From contig JANRFH010000044.1 in assembly GCA_030725745.1 (NCBI GenBank), forward strand, positions 4,343 through 68,124: a DNA stretch of 63,782 nucleotides, given 5' to 3'. The notes under the pieces are model-generated. The model did no database searches. It saw nothing but the letters and a program-made list of their open reading frames with translations, and was not told where the DNA came from. Both the position numbers and the translations under genes were made by a program. Within the stretch, counting starts at the first letter, position 1; the number at the start of each line of letters is the position of its first letter. Shown here piece after piece: positions 8,419 to 16,544 of the stretch. This DNA comes from Akkermansiaceae bacterium. Lineage in GTDB: Bacteria; Verrucomicrobiota; Verrucomicrobiia; Verrucomicrobiales; Akkermansiaceae.

Positions 8419-9822
8419 TTATTTCTGAGAGAACCATTTCTCCCCCTCGCCGGGAAAGATAAGTTGTATATATTCGTATGCTTCGAGTTCGCTGTCGCTA
8501 CAATGGACGAAGTTCGCTTTTCCCTCAGCGGGGAATCCCGAATTGACCTTCTTACGCCATTTTTCTTTGAACAAATTCGGACGAGCGTTCGTGATGAAGG
8601 GACTCTTTTTCTTGATATAGGAATTAGGAGCAACAGGCATGGGATCCTGCACCAGCACCGCGTAATAGGGGAAGCCACCGTCAGTCGGCCAATTTCCCTG
8701 ACTCCAGTCACCGCCGCGGATGCCTTGGGCAATCCTCGGGACTTCATTTTTATCGAGGGGACCTTCTCTGAGTATTTTGAAATCAGAATCACGGATATCC
8801 TTCACTAGATCCTGGAGGTTACCCCATTTCTCTACAACTTCCCGAAAGATGAAAACGGTGATGTTTGTATCCTGAATCTCAGCGAATTGCTTCATAAGCC
8901 GGTCACGTAGCCAAGTATTGTTTGTGGACAGTTTCGCCAAGGTGTCGAACGCAGGTTTCCATCCTTGGGTTTCCAAATAGGAGTCTAAATTTTCAAGTGT
9001 GATTTCGAATTCGACACCCTCTGCTTTCATCAATTTGTCGATCTGGTCATAAAAGCGGTTTCCCTTGCCTGATTCCACTTTTGATCGATCACCTTTTTGG
9101 TAGATGGTATGGTAGATGAAACTCAGCAAATGATATTTCGGATTCGGGATGTAAATCCGATCCGCATTTTCTTTTTTGCTCTCAAGTAACTCTTTTGACA
9201 AATGCGGTGGAAAGTAGGCGAGTCCATCAGAGACATTTTTCACGGTTCCGCTGACAGTATGCAAGTCGAGGGGACGGGTTCCGATGCGTGCATTCAATTG
9301 GTTTTTGATCAGCAATGCGTCATCGTCAGAAACGAGTAGATCAAGGTCTTCATCAGCGGGAAGCGTATCGAGATGATCTTGCCAACGTAATAGGACGTAG
9401 TTGAAGCGATGGTCGGTAAAACCCTGCAAGAGAACCTTGGGGGGAATGTCCGCAGGGTAGAAAATACGATTAGAAATTCCACGGTGTTTCTTGTCCTTCA
9501 GGTTAAAAACCAGAAAGGAACGGCCACCGAGGGTTTCGACTCCACCGTAGGCCATCCGACCTTGGATGACGTATCGTCCGAAACAAATGACAGCTCCGGC
9601 AAAATCCCTTTTCGGAACCCAGACCTGTTGGACATGTTTGATGGTTCTGAAACGCGCTGCATACTTCAGGGTTTTTCCAGATAATATAATGACGTCAGCA
9701 TTATTCTGCGCCAAATCACCTGGGACAGCGTGTCTTTTGGAAAAGCAACTTTCCTTGAGATCGGAAATATCCAGACGATCTGTGACCGGGCCAAAAATTG
9801 CAAATTTTCTAAGGGAGGTCAT
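8419..9822 (-). CDS. Nucleotidyltransferase-like protein with NDK-like C-terminal domain
   Basis: I know no named family for the whole protein. A central segment resembles an uncharacterised nucleotidyltransferase fold: EDLDLLVSDDD (Asp159 and Asp161) and a third acidic strand RPLDLHTVSG (Asp186). The last 140 residues resemble nucleoside-diphosphate kinase: a first strand ITVFIFREVVEKWGNLQD, a helix and FKILREGPL, then at the end NFVHCSDSELEAYEYI, where NDKs have the catalytic-His motif N-x-x-H-G-S-D-S; the His is residue 440. The NDK nucleotide-binding K-P-D is not evident (FRE instead). I use the ATG at 9822 (MTSLRKFAIFG); the frame is open to 9933 but that part overlaps the upstream gene. 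First of a more AT-rich glycan island; probable role is glycan or lipid-carrier modification, by inference. Confidence 0.6.
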   Translation of the reverse strand: MTSLRKFAIFGPVTDRLDISDLKESCFSKRHAVPGDLAQNNADVIILSGKTLKYAARFRTIKHVQQVWVPKRDFAGAVICFGRYVIQGRMAYGGVETLGGRSFLVFNLKDKKHRGISNRIFYPADIPPKVLLQGFTDHRFNYVLLRWQDHLDTLPADEDLDLLVSDDDALLIKNQLNARIGTRPLDLHTVSGTVKNVSDGLAYFPPHLSKELLESKKENADRIYIPNPKYHLLSFIYHTIYQKGDRSKVESGKGNRFYDQIDKLMKAEGVEFEITLENLDSYLETQGWKPAFDTLAKLSTNNTWLRDRLMKQFAEIQDTNITVFIFREVVEKWGNLQDLVKDIRDSDFKILREGPLDKNEVPRIAQGIRGGDWSQGNWPTDGGFPYYAVLVQDPMPVAPNSYIKKKSPFITNARPNLFKEKWRKKVNSGFPAEGKANFVHCSDSELEAYEYIQLIFPGEGEKWFSQK

Positions 9823-9829
9823 TTCGTTG

Positions 9830-10804
9830 TTATTTTTTGAATACGATCGAATTGCCATCATCTCTAATGAAACGGCGCGTCTTGATGAAAACCTTGATCG
9901 GCTTGAAACAATTTTCGAGTGTTTTTCCTGCAAACCGTGGCCATCTTTTTTTTAGGAGGTAGAAGAATCTCTGCCGATTGCATGAACTCTCGGAACCCTT
10001 CAGGAGAGTTTCAAGATCAAGTCCTGTAATCGGTTGCCAGACACGTTGATAGGAGACTGCTTCACATCCCGGGATCGTAACTTCATGGCCTGATCCGGTC
10101 ATGTCGGCGTTTTCCCGAAAGCTCAGGGATGGATTGGGAAAAGGATGTGCATATTCAAAATCAGTGACGTGCAAAGCTCCCTCTTCGTCGAATAGGAACG
10201 CCCCGGGAGCCCAATCGACCATGCAAACGCGTTTGTCGTGTAGAGCCTGCATATAGGCTAGTACCGAGCGAGCTTTGTCCAAGGGATATAGGTTCCATCC
10301 GCGATCTTCCCAGTTCCACCCTTGGGTGATAAAAGGCATTTCTATAAGATGATCCGTGTGGCGCAAGACCCGACAGGTCTGAGGGATGTCTTCCAAGGTC
10401 TTATGTCCCCAGAGATCCCTCTTACAGTATTCCCATGCCTCATCATGATAGGTCTTCCGAACAACATCTCCATGACGTGTGACCACTGATCTCACCCCGC
10501 TACCTCCCAAAATAGACTGATCGGTAAAAGCCTGTCGCCATGCCTTGATGTTTTCCTTTGAAATACGAATTTCGATTTTTTTATGGAAGGGTTTCAGTGC
10601 TTTGGCTAACCGAATGATAAGACCGCTTGGAGAAGCTTTGCTGGCGCTGAACAATGACAGAAGGAACCCTCCTTCGATGGATTCCGGAGGTTTCACCAAA
10701 AGAAAACCGGTGCGAGTCAGCTGACCTGACAATGCATCCAGATCAATGCTGCGAGCCGTGTCCGGATCAATGAACAGCCAGTATACATTTAGTGTGGGTA
10801 TCAT
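9830..10804 (-). CDS. Kinase-like protein of LPS/glycan island
   Basis: Probably a sugar or lipid kinase of the protein-kinase fold (LPS core kinase or aminoglycoside-phosphotransferase class), 324 aa, cytoplasmic. Support: VRSVVTRHGDVVRKTYHDEA looks like the beta-strand pair carrying the ATP-contacting Lys; the catalytic-loop equivalent is CMVDWAPGAFLFDEEG, followed by the metal-binding position HVTDFEYAHPFPNP. The catalytic loop is atypical (D-W-A-P-G-A rather than H-x-D-x4-N), so activity is uncertain. The gene ends 8 nt before the NDK-like gene and is clearly in the same transcription unit. It may phosphorylate a heptose or another core sugar. Confidence 0.5.
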   Translation of the reverse strand: MIPTLNVYWLFIDPDTARSIDLDALSGQLTRTGFLLVKPPESIEGGFLLSLFSASKASPSGLIIRLAKALKPFHKKIEIRISKENIKAWRQAFTDQSILGGSGVRSVVTRHGDVVRKTYHDEAWEYCKRDLWGHKTLEDIPQTCRVLRHTDHLIEMPFITQGWNWEDRGWNLYPLDKARSVLAYMQALHDKRVCMVDWAPGAFLFDEEGALHVTDFEYAHPFPNPSLSFRENADMTGSGHEVTIPGCEAVSYQRVWQPITGLDLETLLKGSESSCNRQRFFYLLKKRWPRFAGKTLENCFKPIKVFIKTRRFIRDDGNSIVFKK

Positions 10805-10837
10805 GTTCTTCTGAGAGACTCTATCAGAGTGAATTCA

Positions 10838-11662
10838 TCATTTTTTCTCTAAAGAGGCGGGAGTCTGTAAGAGGTTCCGGTTTTTTAAATCCAAGGGGAT
10901 GGTAGTCAGGTATTTCAAGCGCTTCATGAATTGATCCTGTATCTTCATCTTAAATCGGGCAAATGGATGTACCACACGGAGCCAGCCGGTTAGGCCGACT
11001 TGTTTTTCAAAGCGCTGATTGCCTATCACGGAATCGTCGTCCTCCGTGGGATGAGTCACCGGCGAGGGTCTCATGATATAGACTGTAAGGCCGGTTTGCC
11101 AGGTGCGGCTGTGGAGGACGTCGTTCTGGAGCCAGTTGTGCTGCATCAGTTCGACAAGGCGTGTGGCGGCGCGGTTGGTCATCAGGTAGCCGTAAGCACC
11201 GCCAGAATTGGTGGGGAGCCTTGCGAGCTCATGTGTTGAGTCGATCATTCCGATGCTTCGGCACTTTTTGCGGTAGACCTTTTTTTTGTCGAGTAAACGG
11301 ATCATGTCCCATTCGATCGGTGAATTTACCATCAGCCGGATGACTTCGGGTAGATCGGCTTCCAGTCCTGCATCGTCTTCGAGAATCAGTGCGTGGGAAA
11401 TGCCATCATCAACCATCTTTTGATAGGCTTTGCGATGCGACAGCAGGCAGCCCAATTCGCCCGGTGCCAAATCCCGTCCGAAATACAACCGCCTGCGTTC
11501 TCCATCGTATTCGGGATTTTCATGGATATTGCTTTTACGAAGATCAATCCCATCAATGAAATGACAGGGAAGCTTCAGTTCTTCCAGTCTAGCATGGATA
11601 AGCTCACGCCGCTGGGTGCTGGACTTCAAGCTGATGACAAAAACTTCGGGTGGTTGCTCCAT
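10838..11662 (-). CDS. Glycosyltransferase family 25
   Basis: Inverting GT-A transferase of the LPS-biosynthesis/LOS galactosyltransferase family. Signature pieces: VFVISLKSSTQRRELIHARL at the N-terminus, HFIDGIDLRK, then GELGCLLSHRKAYQKMVDDG and the acidic metal site ALILEDDAGLE (about residues 92-102). At 274 aa it is family-sized. A second GT25 is encoded at 12780-13589, and each lies beside a GT10 gene. It probably adds galactose or glucose to an outer-core or O-chain acceptor; the exact sugar cannot be read. Confidence 0.9.
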   Translation of the reverse strand: MEQPPEVFVISLKSSTQRRELIHARLEELKLPCHFIDGIDLRKSNIHENPEYDGERRRLYFGRDLAPGELGCLLSHRKAYQKMVDDGISHALILEDDAGLEADLPEVIRLMVNSPIEWDMIRLLDKKKVYRKKCRSIGMIDSTHELARLPTNSGGAYGYLMTNRAATRLVELMQHNWLQNDVLHSRTWQTGLTVYIMRPSPVTHPTEDDDSVIGNQRFEKQVGLTGWLRVVHPFARFKMKIQDQFMKRLKYLTTIPLDLKNRNLLQTPASLEKK

Positions 11663-11703
11663 GCTGAGGTGTGATTTCTATGGCTTAAATGTTACCCGTA
11701 AGT

Positions 11704-12774
11704 TTAGGAATCTTCCGAGAACTTTTGAAACGACAACCTGTTGCGGGTTTGTAGCGTGAATTTTGATAGTCCTTCTCGAATTGCGTCCAGAGGGCGACTT
11801 CTACGCATCAGGTGGCGGCTTAAGATTGAGCCTTCAACGGCACCGTCGGTTGATGGATGTCTTTCCTCGATGAGGGAGGCGAGTTGCTGAAAGGTTCCGT
11901 ATTTTTCGAGGACGAGGCGGCGTGCTTCACGAATTGCCGGAAGCCTCTTCGTCCATTCATCGTCGCGGATGGCGCGTTCGATGCGTTCGAGGGTTTCTCC
12001 AAATTGGTGAATGTCGATGGGGATGAAGCTATCTTCGGGAAAGTAGTCCGCAGCATTGGAACAGCCGTGATAGAAGGGCAGGGAATATCCAAGGAACGGG
12101 TCGCAAAGTTTTTCCGTCCAGTGGTGATCACAGACATGATTCTCAATCGCGATGTGGTAGCGGAAGGGGTCAAGGGCATCCGCTTTGTTGTCGATGGGGC
12201 GAACTCCTTGACCGTAGATTTCGAGAGAAGGCAGCCTCTGTTTTAGTGCTTGTGTGAAATCGTAGCGAGACTGGTGCAATGTATGCGCCATCTGCTTTGA
12301 CGAGCATAAGGTGGAGATGACGGAAGTCTTTTCGGGTGTTTCCGCACGATTCATGTGATCCCACGAGGCACGTTCTCCGGGCATCCCGTAGAACCAAACC
12401 AGCCCGGCTTGGCGGAAAATAGCCCGTGGGTGTTTGATGACCGAGGGTTCTTGGCTGGTTAATACCCAACCGAATTGGGAGAGGAAACTGTTGCCATAGA
12501 GTTTGATCGACGAAGGCTCGGTGGTGATCAACAGGGTGCGGGAACGCGGGCAAGACAACTCCTCTTCCCAAAGTGGTTTCCGGTCACCGGGCTTGCGTGG
12601 CAAGTCATCGTAGACGACGAGCCAATCGTATTCCGTGGCATCCTGATCAAAGATGAATTCGCATTTCCCCCAAAACGGTTTGTATTCGGGGAAGCGGCAA
12701 AGCCAGCGTTCGTAATCTCGATCAGCTGATTGAGCTTTTGATAGAAATTTTACACGTATGCGGCCTTGTTCCAT
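11704..12774 (-). CDS. Glycosyltransferase family 10 (fucosyltransferase-like)
   Basis: GT-B enzyme of the alpha-1,3/4-fucosyltransferase family, using GDP-fucose to decorate surface glycan. The donor-binding C-terminal region is clear: YHIAIENHVCDHHWTEKLCD, then YSLPFYHGCSNAADYFPEDS and FIPIDIHQFGE (roughly residues 205-255). The N-terminal half is divergent, as is normal. It is followed 5 nt downstream of the GT25 stop at 12780. No GDP-fucose synthesis gene is in the window, so the sugar is assumed from family only. Confidence 0.87.
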   Translation of the reverse strand: MEQGRIRVKFLSKAQSADRDYERWLCRFPEYKPFWGKCEFIFDQDATEYDWLVVYDDLPRKPGDRKPLWEEELSCPRSRTLLITTEPSSIKLYGNSFLSQFGWVLTSQEPSVIKHPRAIFRQAGLVWFYGMPGERASWDHMNRAETPEKTSVISTLCSSKQMAHTLHQSRYDFTQALKQRLPSLEIYGQGVRPIDNKADALDPFRYHIAIENHVCDHHWTEKLCDPFLGYSLPFYHGCSNAADYFPEDSFIPIDIHQFGETLERIERAIRDDEWTKRLPAIREARRLVLEKYGTFQQLASLIEERHPSTDGAVEGSILSRHLMRRSRPLDAIREGLSKFTLQTRNRLSFQKFSEDS

Positions 12775-12779
12775 TGCGA

Positions 12780-13589
12780 TTAGAATCCTCTCGTGCGTTT
12801 GATCAAAGAACGGAATTTATCGCCCAAGCCAGCTATACGGAAATTGAGATGTCGTTTGCGGGCAGCTGCTTGGAATGCCTGAGGATCTAACAGACTCCCT
12901 AGGATCGGCTCGAAGAATTCTGAAGCGCGGCAGTCGTTTCCAAGGCGTTGGCCGATATCCGAGAAATCGGTGATCTGACCGATGACACCAGGTGAAACCG
13001 CGGTTACCCGGAAGTCACGAGTCATGTGGCGGGAATACCAGCGGTCAATCGCACGATGTTCTGAAATCCATGGCCAAATCGAATGCTCGTCGGGCAATTG
13101 TTCCAAGAGCCGATCGAAGACATTGCCTCGCAGGATATATGCGTGGGTCGTGTAACAGCCGAATACCGGAATAAGATTGTGCGTTTCAGTCACTGATGTT
13201 GGTGCTCCATAGGGCTCCAATGCGTCAGTATAACCGAGGTAGCAAACATCCCATCCGTCATCAGGAATTGATTGGATCACATGATCCAACTGCTCATCGA
13301 AAGTAGCGTCATCTTCAAGGATGAGAACGTTGCTCCAGCCGTTTTGCTTTGCCTGCAAGATCGCGCTTCTATGTGAGAGGGTGCATCCGGCTCTCCCCGC
13401 CCATGACATGTCACGTTTCCCACTGCGAAACCATGGAGCTTCACCAAAACCAGGTAAGTCAACACCGCTAACGGCAGGCAGGCGTTGCCATTTTCCCAGT
13501 GAGTTCACTGCATCTAGCCTCGTGCCAATATCCGCCAATCGCTCGGAGCGCTGATCGAGATTGATCACGAGGGTTCCGTCTAAAATCAT
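12780..13589 (-). CDS. Glycosyltransferase family 25, second copy
   Basis: Second GT25-family transferase of the island (269 aa). LVINLDQRSERLADIGTRL at the start, RLPAVSGVDLPG, then AGCTLSHRSAILQAKQNGW and the metal-binding VLILEDDATFDEQ. It is clearly diverged from the copy at 10838, so it likely uses a different acceptor. It sits between an FkbM methyltransferase and a GT10 gene in one transcription unit on the minus strand. Confidence 0.88.
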   Translation of the reverse strand: MILDGTLVINLDQRSERLADIGTRLDAVNSLGKWQRLPAVSGVDLPGFGEAPWFRSGKRDMSWAGRAGCTLSHRSAILQAKQNGWSNVLILEDDATFDEQLDHVIQSIPDDGWDVCYLGYTDALEPYGAPTSVTETHNLIPVFGCYTTHAYILRGNVFDRLLEQLPDEHSIWPWISEHRAIDRWYSRHMTRDFRVTAVSPGVIGQITDFSDIGQRLGNDCRASEFFEPILGSLLDPQAFQAAARKRHLNFRIAGLGDKFRSLIKRTRGF

Positions 13590-13622
13590 GAGGTCGTTGG
13601 TTGTTGCTATGTGATGCCGTGA

Positions 13623-14369
13623 TTAACTGCGTGTGGATAGGGTCAAACCACCGAGATCTTTGGAATTGAAACCTGCGGCATCAACGGCTGCGATGTAATT
13701 CTTTGTAGATTCTGCCCCATGTAGTTCGATGATGATGTTATCCACTTTATCGATCCAAGCGGTATGGCTTCCATTGAATACTTCGTCTTCAGAGCCTTCG
13801 ATGTCGATTTTTAGCAATGAGACACGTGCTTGTCCTGATTGCTGGATGAGAGTTCCAATGTCGACAGCTTCAATATCCGGCTTCTCTTTTTCCCGAGCCT
13901 CGCGAACGCTAACCGCCCATTCGCGGCCATCACCGAAGGGGATTTCGGAAAATTTCAGGCCGCATTTTTTTGACCAGACACCGGCGTTAATGGGGGTGCA
14001 GCGATCACCGAAGATCGCTGTGTTTTTGCAGAGCATCCCATGATTTCCGTGATCCGGCTCCACGGCGATCACTTTGGCGGAGGGAAATTGGTTAAGAAGA
14101 TAGGAGGATGAGAAGCCAGCGTTTGCCCCGCAGTCGATGATGAGTTGTGGTGAGTCGAGGTGATCGAGGCAAGCATACTCGCGGATGACATAGATGTGTT
14201 TGAAAACATCGATGTCACTCGTGCCCCCACGGCAAGAGAGTGGAGCCAGAGCATAACGGCTGTTCAGCTGAAATTTCCCAGATTTGGGAAGTTTCGTTTT
14301 CTGATGCCATGTGTATTTGAGGAAGTTCGAAAACCCTAGGTTGTCGATGCGCTGAGCGTATTTGTTCAT
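13623..14369 (-). CDS. FkbM-family SAM-dependent methyltransferase
   Basis: O-methylates a sugar hydroxyl, a common capping or masking modification of surface glycans. Class I Rossmann fold: motif I LIIDCGANAGFSSSYLL, acidic motif II VIAVEPDHGNHGMLCKN, and the FkbM-specific VSLLKIDIEGSEDEVFNG followed by IIIELHG. It has 248 aa. The ATG at 14369 overlaps the end of the upstream GT10 gene by 4 nt, so the two are translated together. Confidence 0.92.
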   Translation of the reverse strand: MNKYAQRIDNLGFSNFLKYTWHQKTKLPKSGKFQLNSRYALAPLSCRGGTSDIDVFKHIYVIREYACLDHLDSPQLIIDCGANAGFSSSYLLNQFPSAKVIAVEPDHGNHGMLCKNTAIFGDRCTPINAGVWSKKCGLKFSEIPFGDGREWAVSVREAREKEKPDIEAVDIGTLIQQSGQARVSLLKIDIEGSEDEVFNGSHTAWIDKVDNIIIELHGAESTKNYIAAVDAAGFNSKDLGGLTLSTRS

Positions 14370-15373
14370 GGTTTCTCGGGAGAAAGGTGGCTTTTGATAC
14401 GGTAGATCAGGTTGCGAGGGAAAGGACGAAAGGCTCGGTGTGAGGTTGCTTTCACCAGCACCTTTTCCGCGTTAGGTTGATGGAGTTTCTCTGTCCAATA
14501 AGCAAAGCGCGCGAAGGGATTGTAGGTGTTTAACATTTTTTCACGACACTCACGAATGACGTCGTAATCGAAATCTTTGTCCAAGGTCTCCCTGATCCGA
14601 TCAATGCTTTCTCTTGGGTTGGTAATGTCAATTGGAGTGAATCCTGCTCTAGGAAAATATTCCCCGACGTTGGGGCAGCCGGCATAGATTGGATGAGCCC
14701 AGCCAAGATAGGCATCCGCCAGTTTTTCCGTCCAATAGTCGGCCGTGTGTGAGTTCTCCAGCACGAGATGATACTGATTAGGGAGAATCGCATCCATCTT
14801 GTCATCAATGGGTTCGAAGCCGCGCCCGTAATGGATGACCTGATCGGGCATTTCACGCTTTAGCTGATCCAGGAATTTTAGGCGGAGCCGTTGGCCTTCG
14901 GTGGTCGTCAGGTTGGAGCAGATGACGGAAATTTTGGATGTCTTATCCGGCCGTTCCAATGCCGAGAGTTCATCGTAACCGTATTTGTATTCGTCGGTGG
15001 AATGATCCAGTCCCACATGCCACGGCAACCCAGGTGCTGACGTGATAACGCGTGGGTGCGGGTCATCTGCATGGCAGCTGACGATGGTGTAAAATTGAGA
15101 GTAATACGCCTTGGGGTAGATCTTCTTGGAAGGTGGCTCTCCTGCAATAAAGAGGGTGTTTTCCCGAGCTACCCGCATGCTGTCACCATCTCTGCTGGCT
15201 GCGAAAACAATCCAGAAGTCACACTCGGTTCCTGCTGGAGGGTTGACTAAAAAATCACAATTGTCCCACTTCGGAAGTCGTTCCGGGAAAAATCGATCCA
15301 GACCTGAATGTCCTATGGCTGTAGTAACTACAACCAGAAGTCGCTTTTCGGAGTTAGAAGACGGCTCGATCAT
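14366..15373 (-). CDS. Glycosyltransferase family 10, second copy
   Basis: Fucosyltransferase-family GT-B enzyme, 335 aa. The diagnostic donor site reads YHLVLENSHTADYWTEKLAD, then HPIYAGCPNVGEYFPRAGFT and PIDITNPRES. Compared with the copy at 11704 it keeps the E-N, W-T-E-K-L and Y-F-P core but differs widely elsewhere, so the two probably make different linkages. It is the first gene of the minus-strand island, so its promoter should lie in the 94-nt gap 15374-15467. Confidence 0.87.
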   Translation of the reverse strand: MIEPSSNSEKRLLVVVTTAIGHSGLDRFFPERLPKWDNCDFLVNPPAGTECDFWIVFAASRDGDSMRVARENTLFIAGEPPSKKIYPKAYYSQFYTIVSCHADDPHPRVITSAPGLPWHVGLDHSTDEYKYGYDELSALERPDKTSKISVICSNLTTTEGQRLRLKFLDQLKREMPDQVIHYGRGFEPIDDKMDAILPNQYHLVLENSHTADYWTEKLADAYLGWAHPIYAGCPNVGEYFPRAGFTPIDITNPRESIDRIRETLDKDFDYDVIRECREKMLNTYNPFARFAYWTEKLHQPNAEKVLVKATSHRAFRPFPRNLIYRIKSHLSPEKP

Positions 15374-15467
15374 CGGGATGAAATTAATCCGCGTCGATAT
15401 TAAGGGGCGCTTGGCTAGTTGCGAGGAATTCTTTGGGAAGAAGTAAAGGCATGGGTTCTTCGCTATT

Positions 15468-16496
15468 TCACTCTTCCTCTGGCTGGACGACCCTCCTGCT
15501 CGGAGTGTCGCTTTGCGGAGCAGCGGCAGCGGCGTCGGATGACTTCATGAATTTGAAAAGGTCGGAATCTGTGGAGAGGACTAGTGTGGATTTTTCCCCG
15601 ACAGTGTTGCGATACATCTCCATGGTTTTGATGAATTCGTAGAGCTCGGCGGCTTTGGGGTTCTGACCGTAGGCGCGGGCGTAGATGGCGGAGGCTTCGG
15701 CATCGGCCTTGCCCCTGATGGTTTGCACCTGTTTGTAGGCTTCCGAGGCGATGCCGTTGAGGTCGCGCTCTTTGTCTCCGAGAATACGGGCGGCTTCGCC
15801 TTCACCTTCGGAGCGGAATTTGGAAGCGATCTGCTGGCGTTCGGAGATCATGCGGTCGTAGATTTTGACGACGACCGAGGGGTTGTAGTTGATGCGCTTG
15901 AAACGAATGTCCATGAGCTCGATACCGAGCTCGGCAAGTTGTGGGGCAGCTTCTTCCATGATCTCGTCTTCGAGAGCGGAGCGACCTTTGCGGATCTTTG
16001 GAAGGATTCCGATGTTGCTCGATTGTCCTTCGGTCATTTCCTCGAGCGCTTCGTCTTTGGCTGGGGTGCGATCTTTGTCGGTTCGGACGATCTCGATGAG
16101 GTCGTGCTTGCCGATGATGCTGCGCGTGGATGAGCCGAGGATATCGTCAATGCGGGATTCTGCTGAGCGCTCGTCGCGGAGTCGGCGGAAGTATTCGAGG
16201 GGATCGGTGATACGCCAGCGGCCGAAGGTATCCACGGAGATGTAGAGCTTGTCCTTGGTAGGCATGTCGATGCGAGTGCCATCCCAGGGGAGGATATTTT
16301 TCGGGATGCTATTGACCACTTGGATGAAGGGTTTCTTGAAGTGGAGGCCTGCATCGGCGATCGGTTCGCCCTTGGCCTCGCCGAACTGGGTAATGATGAC
16401 CTGCTCGGTGGGCTTGATGGTGTAGGAGCAGATGTAGAAAATGAAGACGATGATCCCGATAAAGAATGCAGCGAGGGTGAGTGGTAGCTTTTTCAT
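15468..16496 (-). CDS. hflC: HflC, SPFH-domain modulator of FtsH
   Basis: Membrane-anchored SPFH protein that with HflK forms a cage around the FtsH protease and tunes its access to membrane substrates. One N-terminal transmembrane helix (about residues 7-27, LTLAAFFIGIIVFIFYICSY), then the stomatin/prohibitin domain starting PTEQVIITQFGEAKG and a long helical stretch RQQIASKFRSEGEGEAARIL with the family's E/A/R-rich coiled coil. At 342 aa it is typical. It follows hflK by about 48 nt, which includes a 7-nt-period array. Confidence 0.93.
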   Translation of the reverse strand: MKKLPLTLAAFFIGIIVFIFYICSYTIKPTEQVIITQFGEAKGEPIADAGLHFKKPFIQVVNSIPKNILPWDGTRIDMPTKDKLYISVDTFGRWRITDPLEYFRRLRDERSAESRIDDILGSSTRSIIGKHDLIEIVRTDKDRTPAKDEALEEMTEGQSSNIGILPKIRKGRSALEDEIMEEAAPQLAELGIELMDIRFKRINYNPSVVVKIYDRMISERQQIASKFRSEGEGEAARILGDKERDLNGIASEAYKQVQTIRGKADAEASAIYARAYGQNPKAAELYEFIKTMEMYRNTVGEKSTLVLSTDSDLFKFMKSSDAAAAAPQSDTPSRRVVQPEEE

Positions 16497-16500
16497 GAAA

Positions 16501-16528
16501 CTTTAATTCTTAAATTTTAAACTCTAAG
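16501..16528. repeat. 7-nt-period array between hflK and hflC
   Basis: Four consecutive heptamers CTTTAAT, TCTTAAA, TTTTAAA and CTCTAAG in exact 7-nt register fill most of the gap between hflK and hflC. Compare the longer arrays at 21156 and 28481. Function unknown. Confidence 0.6.
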
Positions 16529-16544
16529 GCAGAGGCGAGGTGTT

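Noticed and set aside
11704-15373. Lewis-antigen host mimicry by the GT10 enzymes
   Set aside because: Family alone does not give linkage or acceptor, no GDP-fucose genes are here and nothing suggests a host-associated lifestyle.
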